Source of the DNA: Klebsormidium nitens
Lineage: Eukaryota; Streptophyta; Klebsormidiophyceae; Klebsormidiales; Klebsormidiaceae
Assembly: GCA_000708835.1 (NCBI GenBank)
Contig: DF237072.1
Location: 121,779 to 185,778 of the forward strand
Reading direction: 5' to 3'
DNA length: 64,000 nucleotides
Shown: in pieces, positions 23,201 through 34,147 of the stretch
How positions within the stretch are numbered: position 1 is the stretch's first letter
Layout of the letters: each line of letters begins with the position of its first letter
Position numbers and translations under genes: made by a program
Notes under the pieces: generated by a model
Seen by the model: the letters and a program-made list of their open reading frames with translations, nothing else
Told to the model about the DNA's origin: nothing
The model's database searches: none

Positions 23201-25448
23201 AATCTGGCCCAACCACTGCTTTGGATCAAGTTTTGCGCTGCTTGAGACTTAGAGCAAGCAATATGCGCACTGTTAACGCGCTGCAAACTGCTTCTCCACA
23301 GGTACGAGATCTGCCGCGCGTTTACTGGGGGAACCTGGGCTTCATGAAGATGCCCATCAAGGAACGGTCGGGCGAGTGGGCAAAATGGTACGTGCCAAGG
23401 ATTTTCCAAGGGGCAGAAATTCTATATCACAAATATGCCGGTCCGCCCTTCTCTTCTCTGGGCATATATATATGATGTGGGACCTCATGCATATGCATAG
23501 ATAGAACGCTTGGATCTGCTGTGGGCCTCTGTTGCCTTCTTTCAATCCCGAAGGAAGTCACATCATCAGCTCGGGTGCTTCGATCCTTCTCCCTTCCCAG
23601 AACACCGATCAGACAGCGGTTCAACTATTAACTCCCCAGTCTATCCGTCATCCGACTACTCGAGGAAAGTAATCAAAGAGTTCCTTCAGCAGAATGCCAT
23701 GTTCCAGCAGGAACGTCAGGTTGATTGCCAGATTCAACGCGCTTTCGCAGGGAATTCTTGTCGCTAACCAGGCTTTTACCAGACCCGTTATCCAGGCTTT
23801 GGACAATTAACCAGGCCGCAACCTTGGTTCCAGGCTGGTTACCGCCCCAGTCTGGTTGTTGGAAAAGTGACCGAACTCTAACCAGCCCATAAGCAGCCAT
23901 AGTTCGGGGCCAAAAACTCTTATGTTTGCAAATTTCTGGTCACAGGTACAGCGACTTTTGGCCGGCCGGCGTGCCCTACCCGCTCTTCGGCCGCGGCCAC
24001 GGGTTCGCGCTCTCGCACGATCTGGTGCGCGCGCTCGCGCGCTGGGAGAACAAGCTGGACTGCGCGGGGCTAGAGGACGTGTGCACGGGTGTCCACCTCT
24101 CAAGCGACCACGTGTACGAAGCCACGGGGCGCCAGGTAAGGAGTCCGCGCGCGTGCGGCAGTGGGACTGGATGCCTCGAACTGACCGGAGCCGAATCTTC
24201 TGAAGCTCAGCGTTTCTCAGTTTGAGACAAGGAGCCGTCGTGAGGCCTGACTTTTTAATGGATGTTAAAGCTTTACACCCTGGTACTTCGTCTCGTCGTG
24301 CCGATATTCCTTTCGCTTGTCGTCCTTCGGTAAGAACGCTTCGCTTTTCCGAACACAAAGTAAGAACTCGTGGCCGGAACAGTCTGTTCTCTCGACGCCT
24401 GAGCCAGCCGTCGGACAGGCCGCACCGATCGGACCCATCCTGACCCAAATAGCTTCATTTTTCCGTTCCAACTTTGTGCCGTTTTTCTGATTTGGTCTGA
24501 CAACTGGCAACGGCTCATGTTTACCGAAGTAGTTGCGAAGACGTGGCTCCCCATCGTTGAGGTATGCTCCATGGAGACGCAATATTAAGCGGTCATGAGG
24601 GCCAGGCCCCCTTTCCACAAAGTCTTCACAAGGGCAGAATCATGGTTCACCTAGTTGAAATGGACGAGGTTTCCGGACAATATTCTAACGACGCGGAGCC
24701 TGGCTCAATATTGGCCGGGGGCTGGTTTGAAAGCACCTGTATCTATACCCACGTTGTCCGTTCTCCAAGGACTAGCGTAGTGCACCTGGCGGCGGGAGAT
24801 AAAGGTGCCAAATCTCAGGCTAATGTAAAAGATGAAACTTCGCTGCAATCCGCAACTTGAGCTGATGTGAAAACCCGACCTGCAGCAAGTAAACTCTTCC
24901 CCTCAACGTGGTGCAGCTGACGGAGACCGGGCTGCCCATCTTCGAAGATATTCTCACCGACTGAAACACGGTGACTCTACCAAGTTCAGGGCGATGTGAA
25001 AAGCCGATCCAACTAAAACCTGCCCTGGTATTTTCACCAGGGTCTGAACGTGGTGCACCTGATGGAGACCGGGCTGCCCATTTTTGAGGATATTCTCACC
25101 GACTATGACGACACCCAGTGCGAGGAAGGCATGACGCTCGCGCTGCATCTGAAACGCCCCATCGAAACGATGCGGACGTTTGTACGCACGTACGAGACCT
25201 GCGGACGCATGTGCGGCTGCGGCCGCGGCGCCAAAGGCGTCCGCAACGCGACCGTGATCGCGTCAGGATTTAAGCTCACGCAGATGCGCGCGGCCGCGGC
25301 CGCGGCCGCGTGGCCGTACTTCGACCTCCAAAACCAGGAGACGGAGATGTATCACGACAAGTATGAGTGCTTATTCACACAGGCGGATTACCACAGTGCG
25401 GCGGAGCGGGCTTTGTGCCGCGCGAAGGCGGGCAGGAAATCGTTGTGA
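11991..25448 (+). CDS. Three-module fusion gene: glycosidase-like, GT4-like and GT31 domains (18 exons)
   Basis: Eighteen exons join in phase to 1552 codons including the stop: 11991-12329, 12839-12968, 13330-13574, 13986-14226, 14884-14971, 15647-15797, 16107-16291, 16901-17204, 17567-17704, 18037-18207, 18913-19329, 19684-19815, 20250-20600, 21210-22136, 22705-22857, 23302-23387, 23946-24135 and 25041-25448. The protein starts with a signal peptide. Residues to about 561 are glycosidase-like, 562-1000 GT4-like, two membrane segments lie near 1059-1079 and 1133-1151, and a GT31 domain spans about 1207-1420 plus a Cys-rich tail. With a cleaved signal peptide and two membrane passes, all three domains would face the Golgi lumen. 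The GT4-GT31 link is one open exon. The glycosidase-GT4 link uses a TTG/GTGAGG donor at 17204-17205; the alternative is a stop at 17252, ending a separate first gene, but the GT4 exon at 17567 has no in-frame ATG of its own. Confidence 0.6.
15012..15050. repeat. 13-bp tandem repeat, three copies
   Basis: GCCCTATAAATAT is repeated three times without a mismatch, in the intron after exon 5 of the long fusion gene. The TATAAATA core resembles a TATA box, but no transcript start is implied by anything else nearby. Confidence 0.9.
17417..17590 (+). repeat. Echo of the 3' splice site and start of the first GT4 exon
   Basis: The stretch 17417-17465 (TCCTTGTC, TACAG, then ACCGG-AGAAC-ACACCCTCC) matches 17544-17590, which holds the real acceptor and exon start at 17567. 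The upstream copy is decayed by small insertions and substitutions. It is a weaker example of the exon-edge duplications seen in other introns here. Confidence 0.6.
17567..21330 (+). CDS. Module 2: GT4-like (GT-B fold) glycosyltransferase domain
   Basis: Exons 9-13 and the start of exon 14 encode residues about 562-1005. The N-terminal Rossmann half begins at RYLVLTDNLASPFTPYILR and ends with YARADVVVTVSEEDAQLV, a typical GT4 'acceptor-domain' signature. The C-terminal half has GDFHNPTTATALQWFIWNVLP, PLTLVGSGF, and the donor-binding stretch APVQAGTGVNTK followed by GLPVVST. In many GT4 enzymes a Glu precedes the last motif (E-A-M-A); here the stretch is FFGLSIGLPVV, so that Glu is missing, although some GT4 subfamilies with a GTG-NTK motif also vary here. 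The donor sugar cannot be inferred. The exon at 17567 starts in phase 0 after an acceptor and needs an upstream partner; the in-phase donor at 17204 is the nearest good one. Confidence 0.75.
21210..25448 (+). CDS. Module 3: membrane segments and GT31 beta-1,3-glycosyltransferase domain
   Basis: Exon 14 (21210-22136) carries the GT4 tail, a linker, two hydrophobic segments (WPAAAAAFLLRVALFVAL and TFLLVGLIYTGLALIF), a stem with NPFSG repeats, and the start of a GT31 domain. GT31 features are clear: DYFLVIGVASA, ERQNARDTW, VRFIVGRHKN, EEYGDIVQDLAIEESYDAL, the metal-binding TDDDIFVRVD (DxD type), YWGNLGFMKMPI, GRGHGFALSHD and the LEDVCTGVHL acid motif. The last exon (25041-25448) adds a Cys-rich and Ala-rich tail. 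Catalytic motifs look intact, so a transfer of Gal or GlcNAc in beta-1,3 linkage (for example onto arabinogalactan proteins) is plausible but not shown. An internal start at the Met just before RTPRGRLSDF could in principle give a stand-alone type II GT31. Confidence 0.85.
22441..22506. repeat. 33-bp tandem duplication in an intron
   Basis: Two copies (22441-22473 and 22474-22506), each reading TCGTTTTGACATCT-like then TTCCCAGCTAT, lie in the intron between exons 14 and 15 of the fusion gene. Confidence 0.8.
22858..23301 (+). other. GC-AG intron in the GT31 module
   Basis: The exon ends …CTCTACCAG and the intron begins GCAAGT, a classic GC donor with otherwise perfect consensus. It ends CTCCACAG before GTACGAGATC. 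Both flanks are in phase 0, and the GT31 sequence runs on from SALYQ to VRDLPRVYWG, so the GC donor is needed by the protein. Confidence 0.85.
24862..25104 (+). repeat. Echo of the last exon's start, with stop
   Basis: The stretch 24862-24962 is a tandem copy (period about 142 bp) of 25004-25104, which holds the real acceptor and the first 64 bp of the last exon. The echo encodes LNVVQLTETGLPIFEDILTD and then TGA where the true exon reads Tyr. Sequence identity in the coding part is high, so the duplication is recent or constrained. Confidence 0.85.
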
Positions 25449-28400
25449 AAATCTTCACGTATGTGGGGAGAAAGGGGAGGAGACGCGTCTCCCCCTTTTC
25501 TCCTCCGCCTTTCTGCGAGCTTTTCCCCCCAAGGGGGAGACAACTAATCCTCCTTGTGTGCACGTGGGGTTGATGCAAGGTGATTGAAACTGAGGATCTG
25601 GTCTAGTTTTGGTCAATTATAGGTCAGAAAGATAGGTATTAGTACAGCCTGCAACTGCAACTGTTGCCACGTGTAAACGAATACTGTAAGCGCCCGCCAA
25701 GCTAGAGTCTTACGTCGTCAATTACTGAGTTGAGTTGCTTTGGAGAGGTATTTCTAACGCCGCAAAAACATTTTTAAATCTTTCCGCCTGTCGCCCGCCT
25801 GTAGTCGACCGTAGCAGGAGCGATCCGTAGACACGCGACGTCTGCAAGCTTGGGCGATTGTCTTAACTACGTTAAAGCTAGCTTTAGAATAATTGATTAA
25901 GCTTGCTGCTATACTTTGTAACGGAACCGTACGTGTTGGATCTTATTTTGAGTTACATGAATGTCTTTCCCGTGGACGTCCAGAACCTAAGAAACCAGTT
26001 CAGCTTGTAGAGAAGCCAAGTGCCAGGAAATGAAGTGGGCAACAATGACGTGTTTCAATTCTATTCTTGCAACCAGTTGCATGAAAGTTTCAACCAGGCC
26101 GTGCTGCAGAGCAATGCTTACCCAATCAAAGTCCCCTGAGGCCTTCATAAGACCACATGTCAATGCACAACTGTTGTGACCACTTCACTTGAGACGCCCC
26201 AAATAACGGCCAACTTTCACGAGCAAGGGTCGATTCACATTTTTCATTATGCGCATAGGTTTTGTTACCAACGCCTCGTCAAAGCGTGAATCTCGAATCT
26301 TCCCCGTCTAATTTGATCACCCTTCAAATCAAGCTCTGGCTTTGGACGTCCAAATAGAGCTGCGAATCAGCCCTTCGCGTTCTTGTTGATCGAGTTTAAT
26401 GCATGAGTCATTTTCGAAGTGACCGTTATAGAAGACTCTCGTTAGATTTATTTCCCATTTATTTCGTCTGTGATCCGCCGCCGGAACCTCATTCAAGCCC
26501 CCATTCAAGCAATGGCATCTGCAACATTTCGGCCGGCCGCGCCGGTTCGATTACCACGTCTTTGGACACACGCTTCATAAATCATCATATTGCAGGGAGC
26601 CTGCACTGCTCCAGTTCTATGCGGGCCAGTTTGCTCAGTTTCTTGACTCAGTCCCGCGGGCCGACGTTTTGAAACAAGGTGGCGGCCGGGCGCGGCCGGC
26701 TGCCCGGCCGCCTCAGTGCCCGAGGTGAACCTCGCGCCCGGCGGCCGCGGCTTCGGTTGAAACTGGGCAATAGTGGTGGTTAGTAAGAACCATGTTCTGT
26801 GAACCAAACCCTGTAGTTTTGCAGTGGCCCGGCCAGCTCTTGCATAAAACTTTGAAAGTGGGGACTGGGCCAGCATTTGCGCTGAGCGCATTTGCAAGTT
26901 GCAGCATTCCAGTTTCTCTAGAGCTCTTTGTGTTTAACGCAACTCCTCAAGTGCATCACATGATGCATATGTACTGGACTATGCTGCACAGACAATCAGA
27001 ACCGTGCTGGATTGAGGACGAGCAGTTTTTTGCGGCACGGTCTGCCAGCAGTGAGAAGCTGGTGAGTATTCACGCGCCCGTGACGAGAGTACAACGAGAG
27101 GAAGCTCCAGAAAAGAAGTATAGATTGATTTGCTGAAAGGTGATGCTCTTAATTCTTTGAATGCCAGGATTCTGCTATATTTGATATCAAAAGCTTTCAA
27201 AGTTCGAGAATCCTGGTTACATTTCGATTGATTTCCAGCCTTTCTTTGCCCTCAAACAATGCTTGCGTTGCGAATATCACTGAGGAGGTGTTGATCGATC
27301 ATCATGAGTTGAGGGCAGTGCATGTATCAGCTACCGGGCATGACAAAAAGCCCGATGGTTTGTGCCTTTTGAGTCTAGGGCTTCTTTTCAGCTAGCTCGG
27401 CAGCTTTATTGTTTTTGCACAGGTGTCTGTTCAAGCTCCATAAGAATGAACCTTCTGCAACCCCACAAGTTGATCGAGTATAAGTCTGAGGGGCTGCTCA
27501 GTGACTGTGATGATCTTTGCCAAGACAACAGTGACGTTGATTGTGCTCGAAAAGATGATTCCTGTCTACTTGATAGCTCCGTATTGCTGTGTGGTCAAAG
27601 GTTTTCTTGTTGCTTGTATTCCCAGCATTGGAGCTAGTGGTGCACATTTGAAGCTGCCGCTTCTGAACAGTTGCTGCTTGAGGTCAATCTGGCCAGCGGT
27701 CAGTGATGAGACTGGGACCAGGTAGGAACTTGCTTGTCGTTGATCTGGTAGTTGGTTTCACAGCAGCCGCACACAATCCTGATTTTGGAGTCTGTTTGAA
27801 ACTTTGGAATTTGTGGTCCGCAGGCTTGGACAGAATGAGTTGACCAATGATATTGGCAGAGAGTTGAGTGCCAGGAAATTCAGCTGGACTCTGTGTTAGT
27901 ATGCTGATCGCCCTTTCCTCCCTCTCCTCTCTAGCAAGGAGAAGAGTATGGTGTGCATCAGACAAAGGTGCATCGTACCTGGAACGTTGTTCTTGCATGC
28001 TGGAGCTTGGCAGACAAAAGCGAGTTTGGGTTCTCCTTTCAGAAACCGTTGCAATCTCCATCGGAGGCAACACGTGTGTCTTCTGAAAACTACGAGCGCA
28101 TGCAAGGCTTCTCATTCATTGGACTTCTTTTATCGTCTCTTAAGAGGCAGCTGCTTTCGCAAGGGGGTTGGGGAGTTGAATGTCTACCACCATCAGCATA
28201 GTATGGCACCACAGGCGTAATGGCACTGACTTAGGACTTTCTGTGCAGGAGGTAATGTATGCCCCAACGAACCATCATAGACAGCCGGATAGCCTCCTTC
28301 CAGACCAATTTCGGACCTTCCAGATCAACTCTTCTGAGCTCGTCCGGTTCAGAGCTACTTCAAGACCTACTATAACCCTTCAAGAAGTAGAGGTAGCAGC

Positions 28401-30000
28401 CCGTGTTCTTTCGACGAGCTCAATTTCTTCTTAGCTCGTGCGTTTCCGCTTGATACCTGCTCGAATGGTTTTCGGTCTGAAATGAATCTATCACCCTAGG
28501 TTCTATGTTCTTTCTATCCCTGCTCGGTGTTTCTTTGTGTCGAGGATGTTTTGGGTGGATGTGTCTGGCTGTGAAACATAAATCATTTTGTTACCATGTA
28601 TTCAATCTTGGACTTGATTTTCAACAGGGCTTTGCTCGTTGAATGGGCAAAGAGAAGTGTTTTCAATCCTTGCCGGTTACTTTCAGAGGCACGAGCCCTT
28701 TCTCGGACGCAACCTCAGCGATTTTATGCAGTTTTTTTTGGTCAGTGCTGACGGCCCCAGTACTTCTTATTGCGCGCCTTGGTCTCCAGCAGCTATATTC
28801 AAAAAAAGCTAGTCAAATCTTGAGTGTATTTACAGTTGTGAAAGGTCGGCATCCTTGGTTGCCTTCAAAATGTTGATGACCCGCATAGCACACATAGGCA
28901 CGAGATGCGGATGAAGTATCTTCTGATTCCGGTTAGAATACCTTGAACTATCGACAATTATTCTGCAACTGATCCTACTCGGAGCCAGCTTGGCGCTTTC
29001 TCCTGCAGGAATAAACCGTCTCGAACCGTGTACTTCCAGATCATAGTCGCTTCCAAGCCACCAGATTCGAAGATTGCTTCTTTCTGCAGGAATCCTTTCG
29101 TCCAAGTCAAGAGCCCCTGCTGTTGTAAGAGCCGGGATCGCACGGGATCTGGGACTCTGCATCGCCATGATAGTGGCGCTGCCACGGATGGGCGCCATGC
29201 AGAAAGTAAGACCACCTGTTTCAAAGTTAGCACTTTGCGAAGCTTTAGAGGTTTGGAGAATTCAAGCGGCCCACTCCACTTCAGTCAGGTTCTGTTGCAG
29301 CCGGGGGGGGTCCTTTGTGCGTATGGTATTTGTGAATCCACAACGCAGGCCCTACAAGGGGGCACTTTCGTTCACGGGGTGTTGCGTTGTTCCCTTAAGA
29401 TAGTCCAGATTACAAGTGGCATAAATCGACCAAATGCGCTCATTCATTCCCAGTCGGCGTGCCTCGATGCATGCGCGGTCAAATGCTGCCACCAGAAGTT
29501 GCAGACGCAAAGATACCGCATCTCTTCTCCTTTGCCATTTTGGCAGAAACGGAGACCAGCCCCGCCATCGCAACCGTCGACCGCCTTTCTTGAGAACTAC
29601 AGATGGCTGCTGACGCCATGAGGGGTTATATTCGAGCCAAGGGCTCCAGGATAAGGTGCGTCTTTCTGGTTGACCGTCATCTATTTGGGCCCTGTGCTTT
29701 GTGGAAGATGCCAGGGATTGGGGCATCAAATGACCCTGACGAGTAAGGGTCTCGGCTTTTTGGAAAAAGCTGTGAGCAGAACCTTAAAGATCTTTTCTTA
29801 TGAGGATATCAAGTCGTGCGTCTTTCTGGTTTGACCGTCATCTATTTGGGCCCTGTCCTTTGTGGAACATGCCAGGGATAGGGGCATCAACGGACCTTGA
29901 CGAGTAAGGTTCTCTGCATTCTTGGAAGAAGCTGTGAGCAGAACCTTCCAAGATCTTTTCTTATGAGAATATCAAGTCGCAAAACGGGCGTGCGAAAGCT
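25449..30000. other. No assigned gene; a few exon-like stretches
   Basis: No gene family is recognised. Short stretches look coding without forming a model. One is 26598-26672 on plus, which after an AG reads EPALLQFYAGQFAQFLDSVP. Another is 26914-27060 on plus, which ends at a GTGAGT donor. A third is about 28830-29130 on minus, open for some 100 codons. A G-run and a 160-bp tandem duplication also lie here. These could be unrecognised exons or decayed mobile elements. Confidence 0.3.
29656..29979. repeat. 160-bp tandem duplication
   Basis: Copy 1 is 29656-29815 and copy 2 is 29816-29979. Both start GTGCGTCTTTCTGG and end GATATCAAGTCG-like, with about 10 percent differences and small indels. 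No coding role is evident. Confidence 0.9.
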
Positions 30001-30419
30001 GCTCAACGCTGTAGCGGGCTTCCCGTGGTGTCTTTCAGCAGGTTGGGCGTGTATGCACGAGCTTAGATACTTCTCCGTGGATTCGTACTATTTTTGCTTA
30101 CCCGGCCTGGGAATGACAGACTTGCTGGTCACACTTGACCATCCGTATCATTGGAGCTCTGATTGGCACCTTGCAAAAAAAAGAAATAAATAAATAAAAA
30201 CATGCCAAACATGAGCGTGTTCGACGCAAGGCTGGTGCTCAGTGCTCGGTTTGGCTTTGATAGTAGAAGAGCACGGGAACATAAGCTGCAAAGAATCTTG
30301 GCCCCTATCACACCGGAGCTCAAAGCTTCTAGGCCAAGGATGCACGGGTCTGGCAACCTCGCTTGACCATGCCCCTTCTCAAAGTAACTGATCGGCCTTG
30401 TTTGGTTTGTGGATGTCGA

Positions 30420-31541
30420 TTACGACTTCCACGATTGGCACACTTCGCAGTCAGCACCACCGTTGTGAACATTCATGACAACGTGTACTGTAACTTGGGA
30501 TTTCGCTGGCTTACGATGCACGGTCCCTTGTTGGTCTATCTTTGACCAAGGTAGACTGCCGTGGCTGATCGGCCTATGTTTGATTCTGAGGGGAGGACAC
30601 AAGTCTGGTTCTCACATTCCAGGCTTTGCTGTGCAGAGCATTACGATCAGGTTTTTACAAACAGACCAACCCGATACGATACGATCAATGGAACTCCACT
30701 CTTCTGCAATAGGAGCCCGCATGCCGGCTGTCGTTCTCTTATAAGGTCAAAGGCGCGTGAATGTTCCGGTCGAATTCCCTGGTTGATGTCGACATCTGCG
30801 ATTGAGTACAGATGGTGATTGGCCCTCCTCAGAAAGGTTGGGCCGCCAGTTGGGATATTGTTTTCCATGATTTGGCAGGGTAAGCCGTCATGGTGGTTTT
30901 CACTTGCACAGTACACAATCCAACGTCTCTAAGCATCGCCCGAACATCTTCGTGTTGGGGTCTATATTGAGGATCTGCAATCCTGACCCCTGATCCGGCT
31001 GCACCTCCTTGTCTCTTCTTAGGCATTTCGATCTTGCTGGGGTCTTTTGAAAGTGCGGGGCAGTCAGTGTCCCCAATTCGATCCGCCTTCGTCTTCTCTG
31101 GTGTTTCAAATCTGACCCTACTGGAAATCCGCTCAACCGCCCTGCCTGTCAAAGCTCCTGTCTTAGCTGAACCGCGTTTGGGTTGCTGGTCTTCTGAAAA
31201 TAGTCTGCTTGTCTTCTTGACACCGCTGGTATTACTGGTCTCTCAGCGGCCTCGTCGCTCTCTTCGTTATTGAACCTCGTGTCTCCGCTTTCTGTTCTTA
31301 AGTCTCTTCCAAGTGAGTCAGTGCATTAACACAAGTGCTTGCGCAAGTTCTCGTATTCAAGAGCACATTTAAACAAAGTTGCCATCAAATCGATTGTGAG
31401 AGAGCACGATCCGGTTCTGTGAGATATAGGTGGAAATGGTTGCGGCAAATTACGCTCATAGATCAGACTCGCATTCGCATTTTCCCTGGCCAAAGATGTG
31501 TACTGGCGTGCTGGTCTAGCTTGACCATATATGACCGTCAC
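30420..31541 (-). CDS. Unrecognised minus-strand coding-like stretches
   Basis: Several open stretches on the minus strand have amino-acid usage like real exons: about 31030-30910 (PKKRQGGAAGSGVRIADP), about 30900-30700 (HHDGLPCQIMENNIPTGG), and about 30560-30420 (ADCEVCQSWKS). They lie in different frames with no clean ATG-to-stop model, so they would need splicing or represent a decayed gene. I recognise no family. They may belong with the better exon at 31907-32154 on the same strand. Confidence 0.25.
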
Positions 31542-31906
31542 TGACTGGCCTCTTCAAATACCGCGGACAAATGTGGTCAAACTTCTGGTTCTGGTATTGA
31601 GCATGTTCATCTAGATCAAACTGCAGTTGACGTAAAGATTTGAGTAGCACTCGAGCTCAGAACTCGATAGGGCTTAAGGTGCGCTGAAACGATGGTCTAT
31701 TTGACCATTGTCTTGCTCTGCGCCCTGCGTGGCCTTGCTCTGTGCCCTGAGTGGCCTCTCGAGATTGTTACAAGTCCAACTCAATGACAGGCTCAGCCTG
31801 CGAACAACCATCCAATCTGGTTGAAGACCACGCCTTTTGTCAGATCTCAAGCTCTCCTTCTTTCTTTGGCCGGGCAGGCATGCAATCGGGCGTCCTTTAG
31901 CCTTAC

Positions 31907-32154
31907 CTTGCGGAAGTCGGGACTGTCTGTGTCAAAAGAGAAGCGTCCTGGCGACAAGTAGAACCGTGTACGGCGAAAGCCGAAGTTATGAAGGTGCGCT
32001 GCATCCACTTCGAACTCGGAGTTGGCATTGAAGTGCAAGTCAACAGCCTTGCGCCCCGTAGCTTCGTCAACATCATGTTTCCACAAAACCGAGGCAAAGA
32101 TGACGGCAAAAGAGTGACGGGAATGGACCCCTTTGTCAACATAGGTTTGCGTGG
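31907..32154 (-). CDS. Internal exon of an unrecognised minus-strand gene
   Basis: On the minus strand an AG acceptor at 32155 is followed by 248 bp (2 + 82 codons) ending exactly at a strong donor, CGCAAG then GTAAGG. The peptide (TQTYVDKGVHSRHSFAVIF … FNANSEFEVDAAHLHNFGF … SFDTDSPDFRK) has normal globular composition and no stop. I cannot assign a family or find the neighbouring exons with confidence. Candidates on the same strand lie at about 33.5-34.1 kb, 35.85-36.08 kb and 38.1-38.3 kb upstream, and 30.4-31.5 kb downstream. Confidence 0.45.
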
Positions 32155-32607
32155 CTGACGCCTTGCCTCTACTTTCGGACGCCACAATTGCTGGTGTTTA
32201 TTTGCCTTACTCGTCCGCCTTTTCGCCGTCAAGCTTCATTTCAGTCGAGTGTTGGTTTTTCGGACACGTTCGTGAGCCGCCTTGCGTCTGGACCCCGGTT
32301 ATTGAGGGGATGGAAAGTCGGTGTGGCTTTGCAAAGCGGGTTCTCGTGCTCGCTTCTCGGCTGGAAGAACGTGCCGAACTGAATCGAGGCAAGGATGACA
32401 CCAGGACGTGACTTGGTATGCTAAAAAGCTCGCCAAGAAGTGCTTTTGTACACATCAAGAGCCCTCCCAAGGCAAACCTGCCATCTCTTCAGTATCTTTT
32501 GAACTAGACTATGCCCCCAGTCCTGTGCGTTTATTGTTTCACGGTTATGATAGAACATGAATCCAGTTTTTTTGTCTGACTGAAGCCACCATCTTTTGAG
32601 CGCGGAG

Positions 32608-32759
32608 TTATACAACAGTCATAACCCCATCACTTTCGTTGTAAAGGAGCTTGCGCCTTAGTTTTACACCTGGATGCGTTTCATTATACAACAGTCATAA
32701 CCCCATCACCTTCGTTGTAAAGGAGCTTGCGTTTTAATTTTACACCTGGACGCGTTTCA
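32608..32759. repeat. 76-bp tandem duplication
   Basis: Copy 1 is 32608-32683 and copy 2 is 32684-32759. Both contain TACAACAGTCATAACCCCAT and end with TTTTACACCTGG plus ACGCGTTTCA or ATGCGTTTCA. There are only a few differences. Confidence 0.9.
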
Positions 32760-33520
32760 GTTCTCGCAGATTTATCATCGACCCCTTTTTCCCCCTCTGA
32801 ACTAAGAGACGAGCTTTCTTCTCAAGTATGTGAAGACTTGGTCTGCTCTGAAGTTTCCTCCGTCCGCTTTGGATGTCATTCCCTTCGATCAGGCTGCTTA
32901 TAGATATCAATAGATGCGTCTGCTCGTTCTTTAGCTCAAGAGGTCTGTTCAGGAAGGGAGAGGAAACATCAAAAGGCGATGATTCTGCCCAGCATCGGCC
33001 GCTTTGGTCAAGCCAAAACTCCGTTGACGCCTTGCTGTTCGTCAATTACCTATTTGCAAACGGGTTGTTGGAATCGACGACCCAAAGTTTTTGCGGTGCG
33101 TAGGCCCACATTTTAGGAAGGGGTTAATCCTACTAGTTAGCGGTGACAAATTGCACTTGTAAGGCAGCATGGCGGGGCTGCCGCAGGGTACCTTCAGCGG
33201 CAGTTCTGTGGCAGTTGCATGCCTTGTATTGCGCAGAACCTACGGATTTGACGGGTAAAGCTTTGAGTCTTTGTCATTGTGACTTTGTCTCCGATGTGAA
33301 AAGTCATAGGCAAGCTTCCCTGCGCCCTCATGTGTGTCGTGTTTTGAATCGTCATCATTAGCCAAGTCCCGAGTCAAACTACGAAGATTGTCTGGTCCAA
33401 GTTCAGGATTACGAAGGCAGTCTTCAAAGTTCTGGGATTAGCAGCGTAGTGCAAGAATCAGCGGCCTTACTGAGGCCTCGTGGCTGGGTCAGATTGTCAC
33501 AGAAGGACTAGTATGTGTCT

Positions 33521-34147
33521 TTAGAAATCGGTTTCCCAGAGGCTCCTTAACCCCGTACTCGCAAAGCTGAAGGGCGGTGACTTGTCGTAAGCCCCAGCTT
33601 GGCATCTTGCGCAAAGATCGACATCGCCGGCTTCTGAGTCCCTCATTTCTATTTCTAATGCTTGTGAGCGACAACCACAGCGCTGAGGTTGCAGCGCATG
33701 TTTCTCTTGGCTTAGGATCAATGTTTACCCTCTTTATATTGGTACTTAGAAATTGACTTTTTGTCGGCCTATCGTAGCGTCGCCTTTGCTCAGTCCCATG
33801 TTCACATCGTCTCAATTCACATCTTAAAACGCAGTGTTTGAAAAGGTGCGGTTCGGAACTTCCCCACTTATTACTGTGCTATGCAATCGGTCCTTCCAAT
33901 TACTATGGTAGGCCGCGATCCAGAAGATCTGTTTGATGAGCACTGCTGAGGGGGCGACGATGATGCAGAAGGTCATGAGGTCCAACCCCTCAATGTTATC
34001 CCGACGCCATGCAACACGGATGCTTTCTCTATTGAGTAGGATGCTGCCCTTCCGGAGTAGAATTGTGCCTATTCTTTCCTTGCTGCTAAACAGCAGGGTT
34101 TCGTTCTCGTCGAGTGCTGATTCGTTGACCGTTTGGAAACACAGCAA
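33521..34147 (-). CDS. Possible coding stretches, minus strand, family unknown
   Basis: Two adjoining open stretches read plausibly as protein: about 34147-33824 (ENETLLFSSKERIGTILLRK, then RVAWRRDNIEGLDLMTFCII) and about 33721-33521 (SEAGDVDLCARCQAGAYDK). The second has a CxxC pair. No start, splice pattern or family is clear. They could be exons of the same unrecognised minus-strand gene as 31907-32154, or chance. Confidence 0.2.

Noticed and set aside
27948-28220. Overlapping open frames on both strands
   Set aside because: Competing frames of similar length, no clean splice sites and no family; not enough to call a gene.
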